Of a stretch of 24,709 nt of DNA, positions 1 through 6,308 are shown one piece after another. A program made the position numbers and the translations under genes. Positions within the stretch are counted from its first letter, which is position 1; every line of letters starts with the position of its first letter. This DNA comes from Aestuariicoccus sp032586235 (GTDB taxonomy: Bacteria; Pseudomonadota; Alphaproteobacteria; Rhodobacterales; Rhodobacteraceae): contig NZ_JAWHTD010000051.1 in assembly GCF_032586235.1 (NCBI RefSeq), forward strand, positions 1 to 24,709, given 5' to 3'. The notes under the pieces are model-generated. The model did no database searches, was not told where the DNA came from, and saw only the letters and a list, made by a program, of their open reading frames with translations.

Positions 1-125
1 GGGGCTTGTTTGTGTTTGAGTGTGGGGGGGGGGGTGGGGGGGCACGCGGGGGGGGGGGGCCGGTCTTGGTGGTGTGTTTCACAGTTTTATACCAAAACGG
101 TGGGGGGGCGCCCCCCCCCCCCCGG

Positions 126-180
126 CTGGGGGGCCAGCCCCCCAGACCCCCCGGAGTATTTGGACCAAGAAGAAGATGAA
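126..180 (+). repeat. Intergenic hairpin-plus-tail repeat, copy A
   Basis: An 8-bp stem (126-133 with 138-145, loop CCAG) is followed by a C-run, then GGAGTATTT and CCAAGAAGAA (165-174). The same order of elements occurs in reverse orientation at 262-315. Hairpin-plus-AGTATTT-plus-CCAAGAAGAA elements are, from memory, widespread between genes in Rhodobacterales genomes, so this is probably a dispersed intergenic repeat that may act as a transcription terminator. The conserved tail after the hairpin suggests more than a simple stem. Confidence 0.6.
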
Positions 181-261
181 GCGGCGCTTCGGGCCATCGA
201 TAGCCTCAATGCATGACGTACGTCGCCATGTATGCAACCTATGCTGGGCCCAAGCACTCCT

Positions 262-315
262 TCACTGTTTCTTCTTGGCGAAAATACTCTGGGGGTCCGG
301 GGGCAACGCCCCCGG
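262..315 (-). repeat. Intergenic hairpin-plus-tail repeat, copy B (possible gshA terminator)
   Basis: Read on the minus strand, an 8-bp stem (297-304 with 308-315, three-base loop) is followed by GACCCCCAGAGTATTTT and CCAAGAAGAA, matching copy A in order and spacing. It lies 27 bp beyond the gshA stop codon on the strand gshA is transcribed from, so it is well placed to end the rsmE-gshA transcript. The two copies form an inverted pair about 80 bp apart. Confidence 0.6.
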
Positions 316-342
316 TCCGACGGGGCCGCACGAACACCCGTC

Positions 343-1713
343 TCAGTAACTGTACTCGGAATAAATCCGCGTCAGGTCGCCGTTCCAGTCGCCGTTGTAG
401 TGATCGAGCAACTCGTCGGCGGGCACCTTGCCCGACTCGACGCTCTCTTTCAGGGCGTTGAGGAAGTGCGTTTCGTCCGCGATGAGGCCACCCGCGCCGG
501 GGCGGGCGCGGGCTTTCAGGCCGGCGTCGGCGATGGCGACGGCCTCGCGCGCCAGATCGTGCATGTTGAGATCGCCGACCCGCGCCTGCAGCCCGTCGAC
601 CGAGGCGGCTACGCGCAGCGCGTCGCGCGTTTCGGCGTCCCAGCCTTTGACCAGATCCCAGGCCGCGTCGAGCGCGCCCTGGTCGTAGGTCAGCCCCACC
701 CAGAACGCGGGCAGCGCGCAGAGCCGGCGCCAGGGGCCGCCGTCGGCGCCCCGCATCTCGATGAATTTCTTGACGCGGGCTTCGGGGAAGACCGTGGTCA
801 GGTGGTCGGCCCAGTCCGACATCAGCGGGCGTTCGCCGGGCAGGGCGGGCAGCTCACCTTTCAGGAAGTCGCGGAAGGACATGCCGAGCGCGTCGATATA
901 CTTGCCGTCGCGGTAGACGAAGTACATCGGCACATCGAGCACGTACTGCACCCAGGCTTCAAAGCCGAAGCCCTCGTCGAAAACGAAAGGCAGCATGCCG
1001 GTGCGGGCCGCATCGAGATGCCGCCAGACCCGGCTGCGCCAGCTTTTGTGGCCGTTGGGCTTGCCCTCGAAGAAGGGCGAATTGGCGAAAAGCGCTGTGG
1101 CCACGGGCTGCAGTGCGAGCGCCACGCGCATCTTCTGCACCATGTCCGCCTCGGACGAAAAGTCGAGGTTCACCTGCACGGTGCAGGTGCGCCGCATCAT
1201 GGCAGTGCCGTCGGTGCCCACCTTCTGCATGTAGCTGTCCATCAGCTTGTAGCGGCCTTTGGGCATCAGGGGCATTTCGTCATGGCGCCAGATCGGGGCC
1301 GCGCCGAGGCCGATGAAGCCGACGCCGATCTCGTCGGCGATGTCCTTCACCTCGCGCAGATGCTGATTCACCTCGTCGCAGGTCTCGTGGATCGTCTCTA
1401 GAGGGGCACCCGACAATTCCAGCGCGCCGCCGGGTTCCAGGCTGACGTTGGCGCCGTCCTTTTCGAGCCCGATGATCAGCCCGCTTTCCTCGACCGGGGA
1501 CCAGCCGTGACGGTCGCGCAGACCCTCCAGAACAGCGCGGATCGAGCGGTCGCCATCGTAGGGCAGCGGTTTCAGGCTGTCCTTGCAATAGCCGAACTTC
1601 TCGTGCTCGGTTCCGATGCGCCAGTCTTGCTTGGGTTTGCAGCCCGAGGCCAGATATTCCGCAAGCTGTTCATGGCGCTCGATCGGCCCGCCGCCGGATT
1701 GGGGAATGGACAT
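343..1713 (-). CDS. gshA: Glutamate-cysteine ligase (plant/alphaproteobacterial type)
   Basis: This enzyme joins L-glutamate and L-cysteine with ATP to give gamma-glutamylcysteine, the first step of glutathione synthesis in the cytoplasm. The protein is 456 aa, a usual length for the plant-like class found in alphaproteobacteria. Visible motifs are GTEHEKFGY near the N-terminus, GLEKDGANVSLEPGGALELS in the ATP/substrate region, and RRTCTVQVNLDFS in the core. The start at 1713 (MSIPQSGGG) is chosen over an upstream in-frame ATG at 1779 because GGAG lies nine bases ahead of it and conserved sequence begins soon after. It is the last gene of the minus-strand rsmE-membrane protein-gshA run, 62 bp after its neighbour. 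A hairpin repeat follows the stop. Confidence 0.93.
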   Translation of the reverse strand: MSIPQSGGGPIERHEQLAEYLASGCKPKQDWRIGTEHEKFGYCKDSLKPLPYDGDRSIRAVLEGLRDRHGWSPVEESGLIIGLEKDGANVSLEPGGALELSGAPLETIHETCDEVNQHLREVKDIADEIGVGFIGLGAAPIWRHDEMPLMPKGRYKLMDSYMQKVGTDGTAMMRRTCTVQVNLDFSSEADMVQKMRVALALQPVATALFANSPFFEGKPNGHKSWRSRVWRHLDAARTGMLPFVFDEGFGFEAWVQYVLDVPMYFVYRDGKYIDALGMSFRDFLKGELPALPGERPLMSDWADHLTTVFPEARVKKFIEMRGADGGPWRRLCALPAFWVGLTYDQGALDAAWDLVKGWDAETRDALRVAASVDGLQARVGDLNMHDLAREAVAIADAGLKARARPGAGGLIADETHFLNALKESVESGKVPADELLDHYNGDWNGDLTRIYSEYSY

Positions 1714-1775
1714 GGGAATGGGCTCCGGTCTGGGGTTGCGTGCGGGCCAAGGGATGGTCGCAAACCGGCCGGGTG

Positions 1776-2297
1776 TCAATGCAGCCGAAGGGTTGTCTGG
1801 CGCACATGTTCCGCGCGCCAGATCACCACGGGCGCGGCCCCGGCGTTCTGCATCTCGCGCAACATACGCTCGGTGCGCATGCCGGGCAGGCTGGCGAAGG
1901 CGTCAAAGAGTTGGTCCGCGCCTTCCGCGTTCAGCGGAATGGCGAGGAGTGGCTGGCCGGCCCGATGCAGCTGCCAATGCGGGGGATATGAGGTCGGGTC
2001 GAGCACCAGTTGCGTGAGGTCTTCGAGATCGGCCAGGCCGCCCGAGAGCGGCCCGAAATAGCCGATCCGGCCTTCGACGACCGTGACCACGCCGGGCCCG
2101 CCGCCGCCGCTGCGGAACCGAGCCCGCTGAAAGCCCGCGACGACCAGCGCGGCACCCGCGCAGGCAACGGCGAAACCGATCCAGTAAAGCAGACCGCCCA
2201 CGCCGAAAACCCAGTAAAGCCCCAGCAGAACAAGCGCCGCGCCCGCCAGTGCTTCGCGCCAACGGTGCAGGGTTCTGGCCGCCTCGGGCCGAATCAT
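1776..2297 (-). CDS. Small membrane protein of unknown function
   Basis: I do not recognise a named family. The 173-aa protein has two hydrophobic helices close together (about residues 18-35 and 40-60), followed by a basic stretch with a GGGG turn and a soluble C-terminal domain of about 105 residues with the segments VEGRIGYFGPLSGG and DLEDLTQLVLDP. The start is set at 2297 (MIRPEAARTL), because this ATG overlaps the rsmE stop codon in an ATGA arrangement, which implies translational coupling. The upstream in-frame ATG at 2324 would lie deep within rsmE. The topology is probably a helical hairpin in the inner membrane with a cytoplasmic tail. Its place between rsmE and gshA suggests housekeeping co-transcription rather than a specific role. 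Confidence 0.8.
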   Translation of the reverse strand: MIRPEAARTLHRWREALAGAALVLLGLYWVFGVGGLLYWIGFAVACAGAALVVAGFQRARFRSGGGGPGVVTVVEGRIGYFGPLSGGLADLEDLTQLVLDPTSYPPHWQLHRAGQPLLAIPLNAEGADQLFDAFASLPGMRTERMLREMQNAGAAPVVIWRAEHVRQTTLRLH

Positions 2298-3052
2298 CGC
2301 CAATCCCCGCAACGCAGTTGCCACAGAGTCATCGCGGCCACCGCCGCCGTGTCGGCGCGCAGGATGCGCGGCCCGAGGCGGGCGGTGTGGGCATGGGGCA
2401 GGGCCCGCAGACGCGCGCGTTCGGCGTCGGAAAAGCCGCCTTCGGGACCGATCAGAATGGCCCAGGGGCCGCTCGATCCGCCCTTGCGGGCGTCCTCGCC
2501 GGGGGCGCCGAAGACGCCCGCAAGGGCGGATGAGGTGGGCGCCTCGGCTTCATCGCAGAACATCAGCTGACGGCCCTCCGGCCAGTCGGTCAATATCCGG
2601 TCCAGCCGGATCAGCCCGGCCACCTCCGGCACGAAGGTGCCGCCGCATTGCTCGGCGGCCTCGACGGCATGGGCCTGCAGCCGGTCCTGCCGGATGCGCT
2701 CGGCATTGGTAAAGTCCGTCTGCACCGGCACGATCCGGCGCGCGCCCATTTCGGTCGCCTTTTCGACGATGAAATCGGTGCGGGCCTTCTTGATCGGCGC
2801 GAAAAGCAGCCAGAGATCCGGCGGGTCGGCCTGCGGGGCGGCCTGATCCTGGCAGACCAGCGTGCCGCCGCGTTTGCCAGCCTCGGCGACCTCGGCGGTC
2901 CATTCGCCGTCGCGCCCGTTGAACAGCGCGACCGCATCGCCTGCACCCAGGCGCATCACGCCGAAAAGGTAATGCGCCTGTTCCCGCGACAGGGGAACCG
3001 GTTGTGCCGCGCCCAGCGGGTGATCTACATAAAGCCTGACCTTCGCACGCAT
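2294..3052 (-). CDS. rsmE: 16S rRNA (uracil-1498-N3)-methyltransferase RsmE
   Basis: RsmE methylates U1498 of 16S rRNA with S-adenosylmethionine in the assembled 30S subunit. The 252-aa protein has the N-terminal PUA-like part (LSREQAHYLFGVMRLGAGD, residues 21-39), the DLWLLFAPIKKARTDFIVEK segment, and the SPOUT trefoil-knot motifs LIGPEGGFSDAE (200-211) and LGPRILRADTA (226-236). Residues about 174-192 are encoded by a perfect inverted repeat, reported separately; they sit just before the knot. The start at 3052 (MRAKVRLY) is preferred. An in-frame ATG at 3064 would make the gene abut ubiA exactly, and neither start has a clear ribosome site. The downstream membrane protein overlaps by four bases. 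Confidence 0.93.
   Translation of the reverse strand: MRAKVRLYVDHPLGAAQPVPLSREQAHYLFGVMRLGAGDAVALFNGRDGEWTAEVAEAGKRGGTLVCQDQAAPQADPPDLWLLFAPIKKARTDFIVEKATEMGARRIVPVQTDFTNAERIRQDRLQAHAVEAAEQCGGTFVPEVAGLIRLDRILTDWPEGRQLMFCDEAEAPTSSALAGVFGAPGEDARKGGSSGPWAILIGPEGGFSDAERARLRALPHAHTARLGPRILRADTAAVAAMTLWQLRCGDWR
2476..2531. repeat. Perfect 19-bp-arm inverted repeat inside rsmE
   Basis: The arm at 2476-2494 is an exact reverse complement of 2513-2531, with an 18-base loop. It is GC-rich and lies wholly within the rsmE frame, encoding residues about 174-192 (ALAGVFGAPGEDARKGG). These residues fall between FCDE and the conserved GPEGG knot motif, in what looks like a variable loop. A perfect 19-bp stem in coding DNA is unlikely by chance and resembles palindromic repeat elements that can insert in frame in bacterial genes. 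No second copy was seen in this window. Confidence 0.8.
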
Positions 3053-3064
3053 GGGGCGCACCAT

Positions 3065-4024
3065 ATGAGCCAACCCGAGACAACACCAGAGGGCCAAGTT
3101 GCCGATGCCGTCAGCGGCAACTGGGTCGACCTGTACGCCCCCCGCGCGCTGCGCCCCTATCTGCGGCTGAGCCGGGCCGACCGGCCCATCGGCACCTGGC
3201 TTTTGCTGCTGCCGTGCTGGTGGGGGCTGCTGCTGGCGATGGTGCATGATGGGCAGGCGCGCTGGTTCGATCTGTGGATCTTTGCGGGCTGCGGCATCGG
3301 CGCGGTGCTGATGCGCGGCGCGGGCTGCACCTGGAACGACATCACCGACCGAGATATCGACGGATCGGTGGCGCGCACCGCGTCGCGGCCGATCCCTTCG
3401 GGGCAGGTCAGCGCCAAACAGGCGCTGGCCTGGGCCGTCGGACAGTCGCTGGTGGCCTTCTGCATCCTGATCACATTCCCGGTGAACGCCATCCTGCTGG
3501 GCATTCTGTCGCTTCTGCCGGTCGCGATCTATCCTTTCGCCAAGCGTTTCACCTGGTGGCCGCAGATCTTCCTGGGCATCGCCTTCAACTGGGGTGCCCT
3601 GCTGGCCTGGACCGCGCATACCGGCACGCTGGGGTGGCCGGCGGTGCTGTTGTACCTGTCGGGGATGGCCTGGACGCTTTTTTACGACACGATCTACGCC
3701 CATCAGGACGCCGAGGACGACGCGCTGATCGGCGTGAAATCCACCGCGCGCCTGTTCGGAGACGCTACGCCGCGCTGGCTGGCGTGGTTTCTGGTGACCA
3801 CGGTGGCGCTGATGGGGTATGCCATCGTCCTTGCCGCGCCGCGCGGCGAGATCCTGGCGCTGGTGCTGCTGCTGGCCGGGCCCTGGGCCATGGGGTGGCA
3901 CATGCTGCTGCAGTTGCGGCGGCTCAAGCTGGACGACAACGACCGGCTGCTGACGCTCTTCCGGTCCAACCGCGATGCCGGCCTGATCCCGGTGGTGTTT
4001 TTCGCGCTTGCACTCTTCGCGTGA
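3065..4024 (+). CDS. ubiA: 4-hydroxybenzoate polyprenyltransferase (UbiA family)
   Basis: UbiA attaches the polyprenyl chain to 4-hydroxybenzoate in the inner membrane, an early step of ubiquinone synthesis. The 319-aa protein is hydrophobic, with about eight to nine membrane helices. It carries both diphosphate/Mg-binding motifs: NDITDRDIDGSVART (from residue 91) and YDTIYAHQDAEDDALIGVKS in the second half. SRADRPIGTWLLLLPCWWG near the N-terminus is typical of bacterial UbiA rather than chlorophyll or heme prenyltransferases. The ATG at 3065 (MSQPETTPEG) lies 12 bp from the divergent rsmE start, so the two promoters must overlap each other's 5' regions. No strong ribosome site is visible. 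The next gene starts 60 bp after the stop. Confidence 0.93.
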   Translation: MSQPETTPEGQVADAVSGNWVDLYAPRALRPYLRLSRADRPIGTWLLLLPCWWGLLLAMVHDGQARWFDLWIFAGCGIGAVLMRGAGCTWNDITDRDIDGSVARTASRPIPSGQVSAKQALAWAVGQSLVAFCILITFPVNAILLGILSLLPVAIYPFAKRFTWWPQIFLGIAFNWGALLAWTAHTGTLGWPAVLLYLSGMAWTLFYDTIYAHQDAEDDALIGVKSTARLFGDATPRWLAWFLVTTVALMGYAIVLAAPRGEILALVLLLAGPWAMGWHMLLQLRRLKLDDNDRLLTLFRSNRDAGLIPVVFFALALFA

Positions 4025-4084
4025 TTGCACCCCGCGCCGCAGCGGCGTATCAGATAGGCCACGCTCACAACCCACAGGCGGCAG

Positions 4085-5983
4085 ATGCGCTTGTCTTCCT
4101 TTTTCGTGACCTTTGGCACGTTCGCGCTGGCGGGCGCCGTTTCGCTGGTGGCGGCGTTTTTCGCCATGCAGGTGGTCGAGGACGGGTCGCGCACCGGGGT
4201 GCTCAACGCGCTTGACCTCGAGGGGCTGGATTGGGCGGATGTGGACGCCAACGGTCTTCAGCTTTTCGTGATCGGCGAGGCCCCCAACGAGGCCGAGCGT
4301 TTTCGCGCGCTGTCGGTGGCGGGCGGGGTGGTCGATGCGGCGCGGCTGATCGACCAGATGAACGTGGTCGAAACCACCGCTATCGCGCCGCCGAAATTCT
4401 CGATCGAGATCCTGCGCAACGATGCCGGCATCTCGCTGATCGGGCTCTTGCCCGCGACCACAGACCGCGAGCGGCTGCTGTCCGATGTTCAGCGTCTCGG
4501 CGGCGAGGGTGCGGTGTCCGACCTGCTTGAAGTGGCGGATTTCCCGGCGCCGGACGGATGGACCGACGCGCTGCGCTATGCGGTGGCGGCCCTGCGCGAC
4601 CTGCCCCGCTCGAAGATGACGGTCGAGGCCGGCAGCGTGTCGATCAAGGCAATGTCCGACGACACCGAATCGCGCCTGCGTCTCGAGGCCGAGCTGGTGC
4701 GCCGCAAACCCGAGGGCCTGCGGCTGGCGCTCGACCTGTCGTCGCCGCGGCCGGTGATCTCGCCATTCGCGCTGCGCTTTGTACTGGACGCGGACGGGGC
4801 GCGGTTCAACGCCTGTTCGGCCGACACCGAAGAGGCGCGCCGCCGCATTCTGGCCGCCGCGGCCAGAGCGGGGCTCGAGGGCAAGACCGACTGCACGCTC
4901 GGGCTCGGGGTGCCGACCAGCCGCTGGGCCGAGGCGGTCGAGATGTCCATTGACGCTCTGGCAGAGATGGGGGGCGAGACGCTGACCATCGCGGATGCCG
5001 ACATCACCATCGTCGCCGTCGAAGGCACGCCGCAGGCGGTTTTCGACCGTGTCGTGGGCGAGTTGGAGAACAATCTTCCGGATGTCTTCGCGCTGGATGC
5101 GGTGCTGCCGCAGCCGCCCGACACCGAACCCGATCAGGGCCCGCCGGAATTCGTGGCCACGCTGAGCCCCGAGGGCACCGTGCAGCTGCGCGGGCGGCTC
5201 AACAACGAGATCGCCCGCCAGACCGCCGACAGCTTTGCCCGTGCGGCCTTTGGGTCGGCCACGGTCTATACGGCGGCGCGCATCGACGACAGCCTGCCGC
5301 AGGGCTGGTCGGTCCGCGCGCTCGCCGCGCTTGAGGCGCTGTCGTATCTGTCCAACGGCGCGGTGACCGTGACCCCCGACAGCGTCGCCATCAGCGGCAA
5401 CACCGGCTTGGTCGAGGCCGAGGCCGAGATCGCCGCGCTGCTGGCCGAAAAGCTGGGCGCGGAACAGACCTTCGACATCGACGTGACCTATCAGGAAAAG
5501 CTCGACCCGCTGCTGGGCATCCCGACGCCCGAGGAATGCGAGGCGCAGATCGTCGAGATCGTCGGCGACCGCAAGATCACGTTTGAGCCGGGCTCGGCCA
5601 CGCTGGATGCCTCGGCCAAGGACATCATGGACGAGATCGCCGAACTGCTGAAGATCTGCGGCGAGATCCCGCTGGAAATCCAGGGCCATACCGACAGCCA
5701 GGGCCGCGAAGTGATGAACCAGCAGCTCAGCCAGGATCGGGCGCAGGCGGTGCTGAACGCCCTGCGCGACCGCCGGGTTCTGACCTCGACCTTCCGCGCC
5801 AAAGGCTTTGGCGAGGATATGCCCATCGCCGACAACGGCACCGAAGAAGGCCGCGAGGCCAACCGCCGCATCGAATTCAAACTGATCCGCCCCGAACCGG
5901 TGGAAGAGCAGCAAACCACGCTGGAAGCCGTGGAACAATCAGCCGGGGACCCATCGGCCGAGGAAGGAACCGGGGATGAATAG
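4085..5983 (+). CDS. Membrane-anchored OmpA-family peptidoglycan-binding protein
   Basis: The 632-aa protein begins with a hydrophobic segment (about residues 7-29) that serves as an uncleaved anchor or signal, followed by a long periplasmic region. That region contains repeated alpha/beta units of the kind seen in BON domains (for example LTIADADITIVAVEGTPQAV and VTVTPDSVAISGNTGLVEA). The C-terminal part (about 490-610) is an OmpA-like domain: ITFEPGSATLDASAKD, IQGHTDSQG and RAKGFGEDMPIADNGTEEGR, then ANRRIEF. The Asp of HTD and the Arg of LSQDRAQ are the usual diaminopimelate-binding pair, so it very likely grips peptidoglycan. The tail is Glu-rich. The start at 4085 has AGGCGG a few bases ahead. 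The stop overlaps the next start by eight bases. Confidence 0.85.
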   Translation: MRLSSFFVTFGTFALAGAVSLVAAFFAMQVVEDGSRTGVLNALDLEGLDWADVDANGLQLFVIGEAPNEAERFRALSVAGGVVDAARLIDQMNVVETTAIAPPKFSIEILRNDAGISLIGLLPATTDRERLLSDVQRLGGEGAVSDLLEVADFPAPDGWTDALRYAVAALRDLPRSKMTVEAGSVSIKAMSDDTESRLRLEAELVRRKPEGLRLALDLSSPRPVISPFALRFVLDADGARFNACSADTEEARRRILAAAARAGLEGKTDCTLGLGVPTSRWAEAVEMSIDALAEMGGETLTIADADITIVAVEGTPQAVFDRVVGELENNLPDVFALDAVLPQPPDTEPDQGPPEFVATLSPEGTVQLRGRLNNEIARQTADSFARAAFGSATVYTAARIDDSLPQGWSVRALAALEALSYLSNGAVTVTPDSVAISGNTGLVEAEAEIAALLAEKLGAEQTFDIDVTYQEKLDPLLGIPTPEECEAQIVEIVGDRKITFEPGSATLDASAKDIMDEIAELLKICGEIPLEIQGHTDSQGREVMNQQLSQDRAQAVLNALRDRRVLTSTFRAKGFGEDMPIADNGTEEGREANRRIEFKLIRPEPVEEQQTTLEAVEQSAGDPSAEEGTGDE

Positions 5984-6302
5984 GACCGAATTTATCGTCA
6001 CCACTGCGATCATCCTGTTCGTGGCCTTTTGTCTGGGATGGTTCGCCAACTGGCTCATTCACCGCTTCACCCGGGTCAGCCAGGCCGACGTGGATCAGTT
6101 GGAGCGGATGAGCCAGGAACTGCACGAGGCCGAGGAAACCCGCGATCAGGCGATCACCTATCTGCAGCAGCGCGAGGCGGAGCTGACCAACCAGCTGGCC
6201 CAGACCGAGGCCGAGTTGTCGGCCGCGATGGAGGGCCTGCGCGAGGCGCGGCACGAGGCCGAGGAACTGCGCGCCTATCTGGAGCGTCAGGGCCACGCCT
6301 GA
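5976..6302 (+). CDS. Small membrane-anchored coiled-coil protein
   Basis: This 108-aa protein has one N-terminal membrane helix (about residues 7-28, TAIILFVAFCLGWFANWLI). A heptad-rich, Glu/Gln-heavy coiled coil runs almost to the end (about 35-105). I do not recognise a named family. Its ATG lies inside the last codons of the OmpA-family gene (eight-base overlap) with AGGAAGG upstream, so the two are almost certainly co-translated and probably act together at the envelope. In topology it resembles small accessory proteins that extend a helix from the inner membrane. It ends six bases short of the convergent minus-strand gene, with no terminator hairpin in between. Confidence 0.8.
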   Translation: MNRTEFIVTTAIILFVAFCLGWFANWLIHRFTRVSQADVDQLERMSQELHEAEETRDQAITYLQQREAELTNQLAQTEAELSAAMEGLREARHEAEELRAYLERQGHA

Positions 6303-6308
6303 TCAGGC

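Larger units (their letters stand above)
1..342. other. Gene-free left edge with G/C homopolymer runs
   Basis: This stretch has no credible gene. Positions 20-60 and 101-123 are dominated by long runs of G or C, broken by single bases, unlike anything else in the window. Such runs at the edge of a sequence often mark poor base calling or a contig end. Short open frames here translate to Gly/Pro-rich low-complexity peptides and are not believable. The rest (126-315) is occupied by two inverted copies of a hairpin-plus-tail repeat, listed separately. gshA ends at 343 on the minus strand. Confidence 0.6.

Noticed and set aside
2294..5938. Very long open frame on the minus strand extending from rsmE back across ubiA and the OmpA-family gene
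   Set aside because: Only its last 252 codons match a protein family (RsmE). The rest is antisense to clear genes and is Arg/Gln/His-rich, as expected from high-GC antisense frames.
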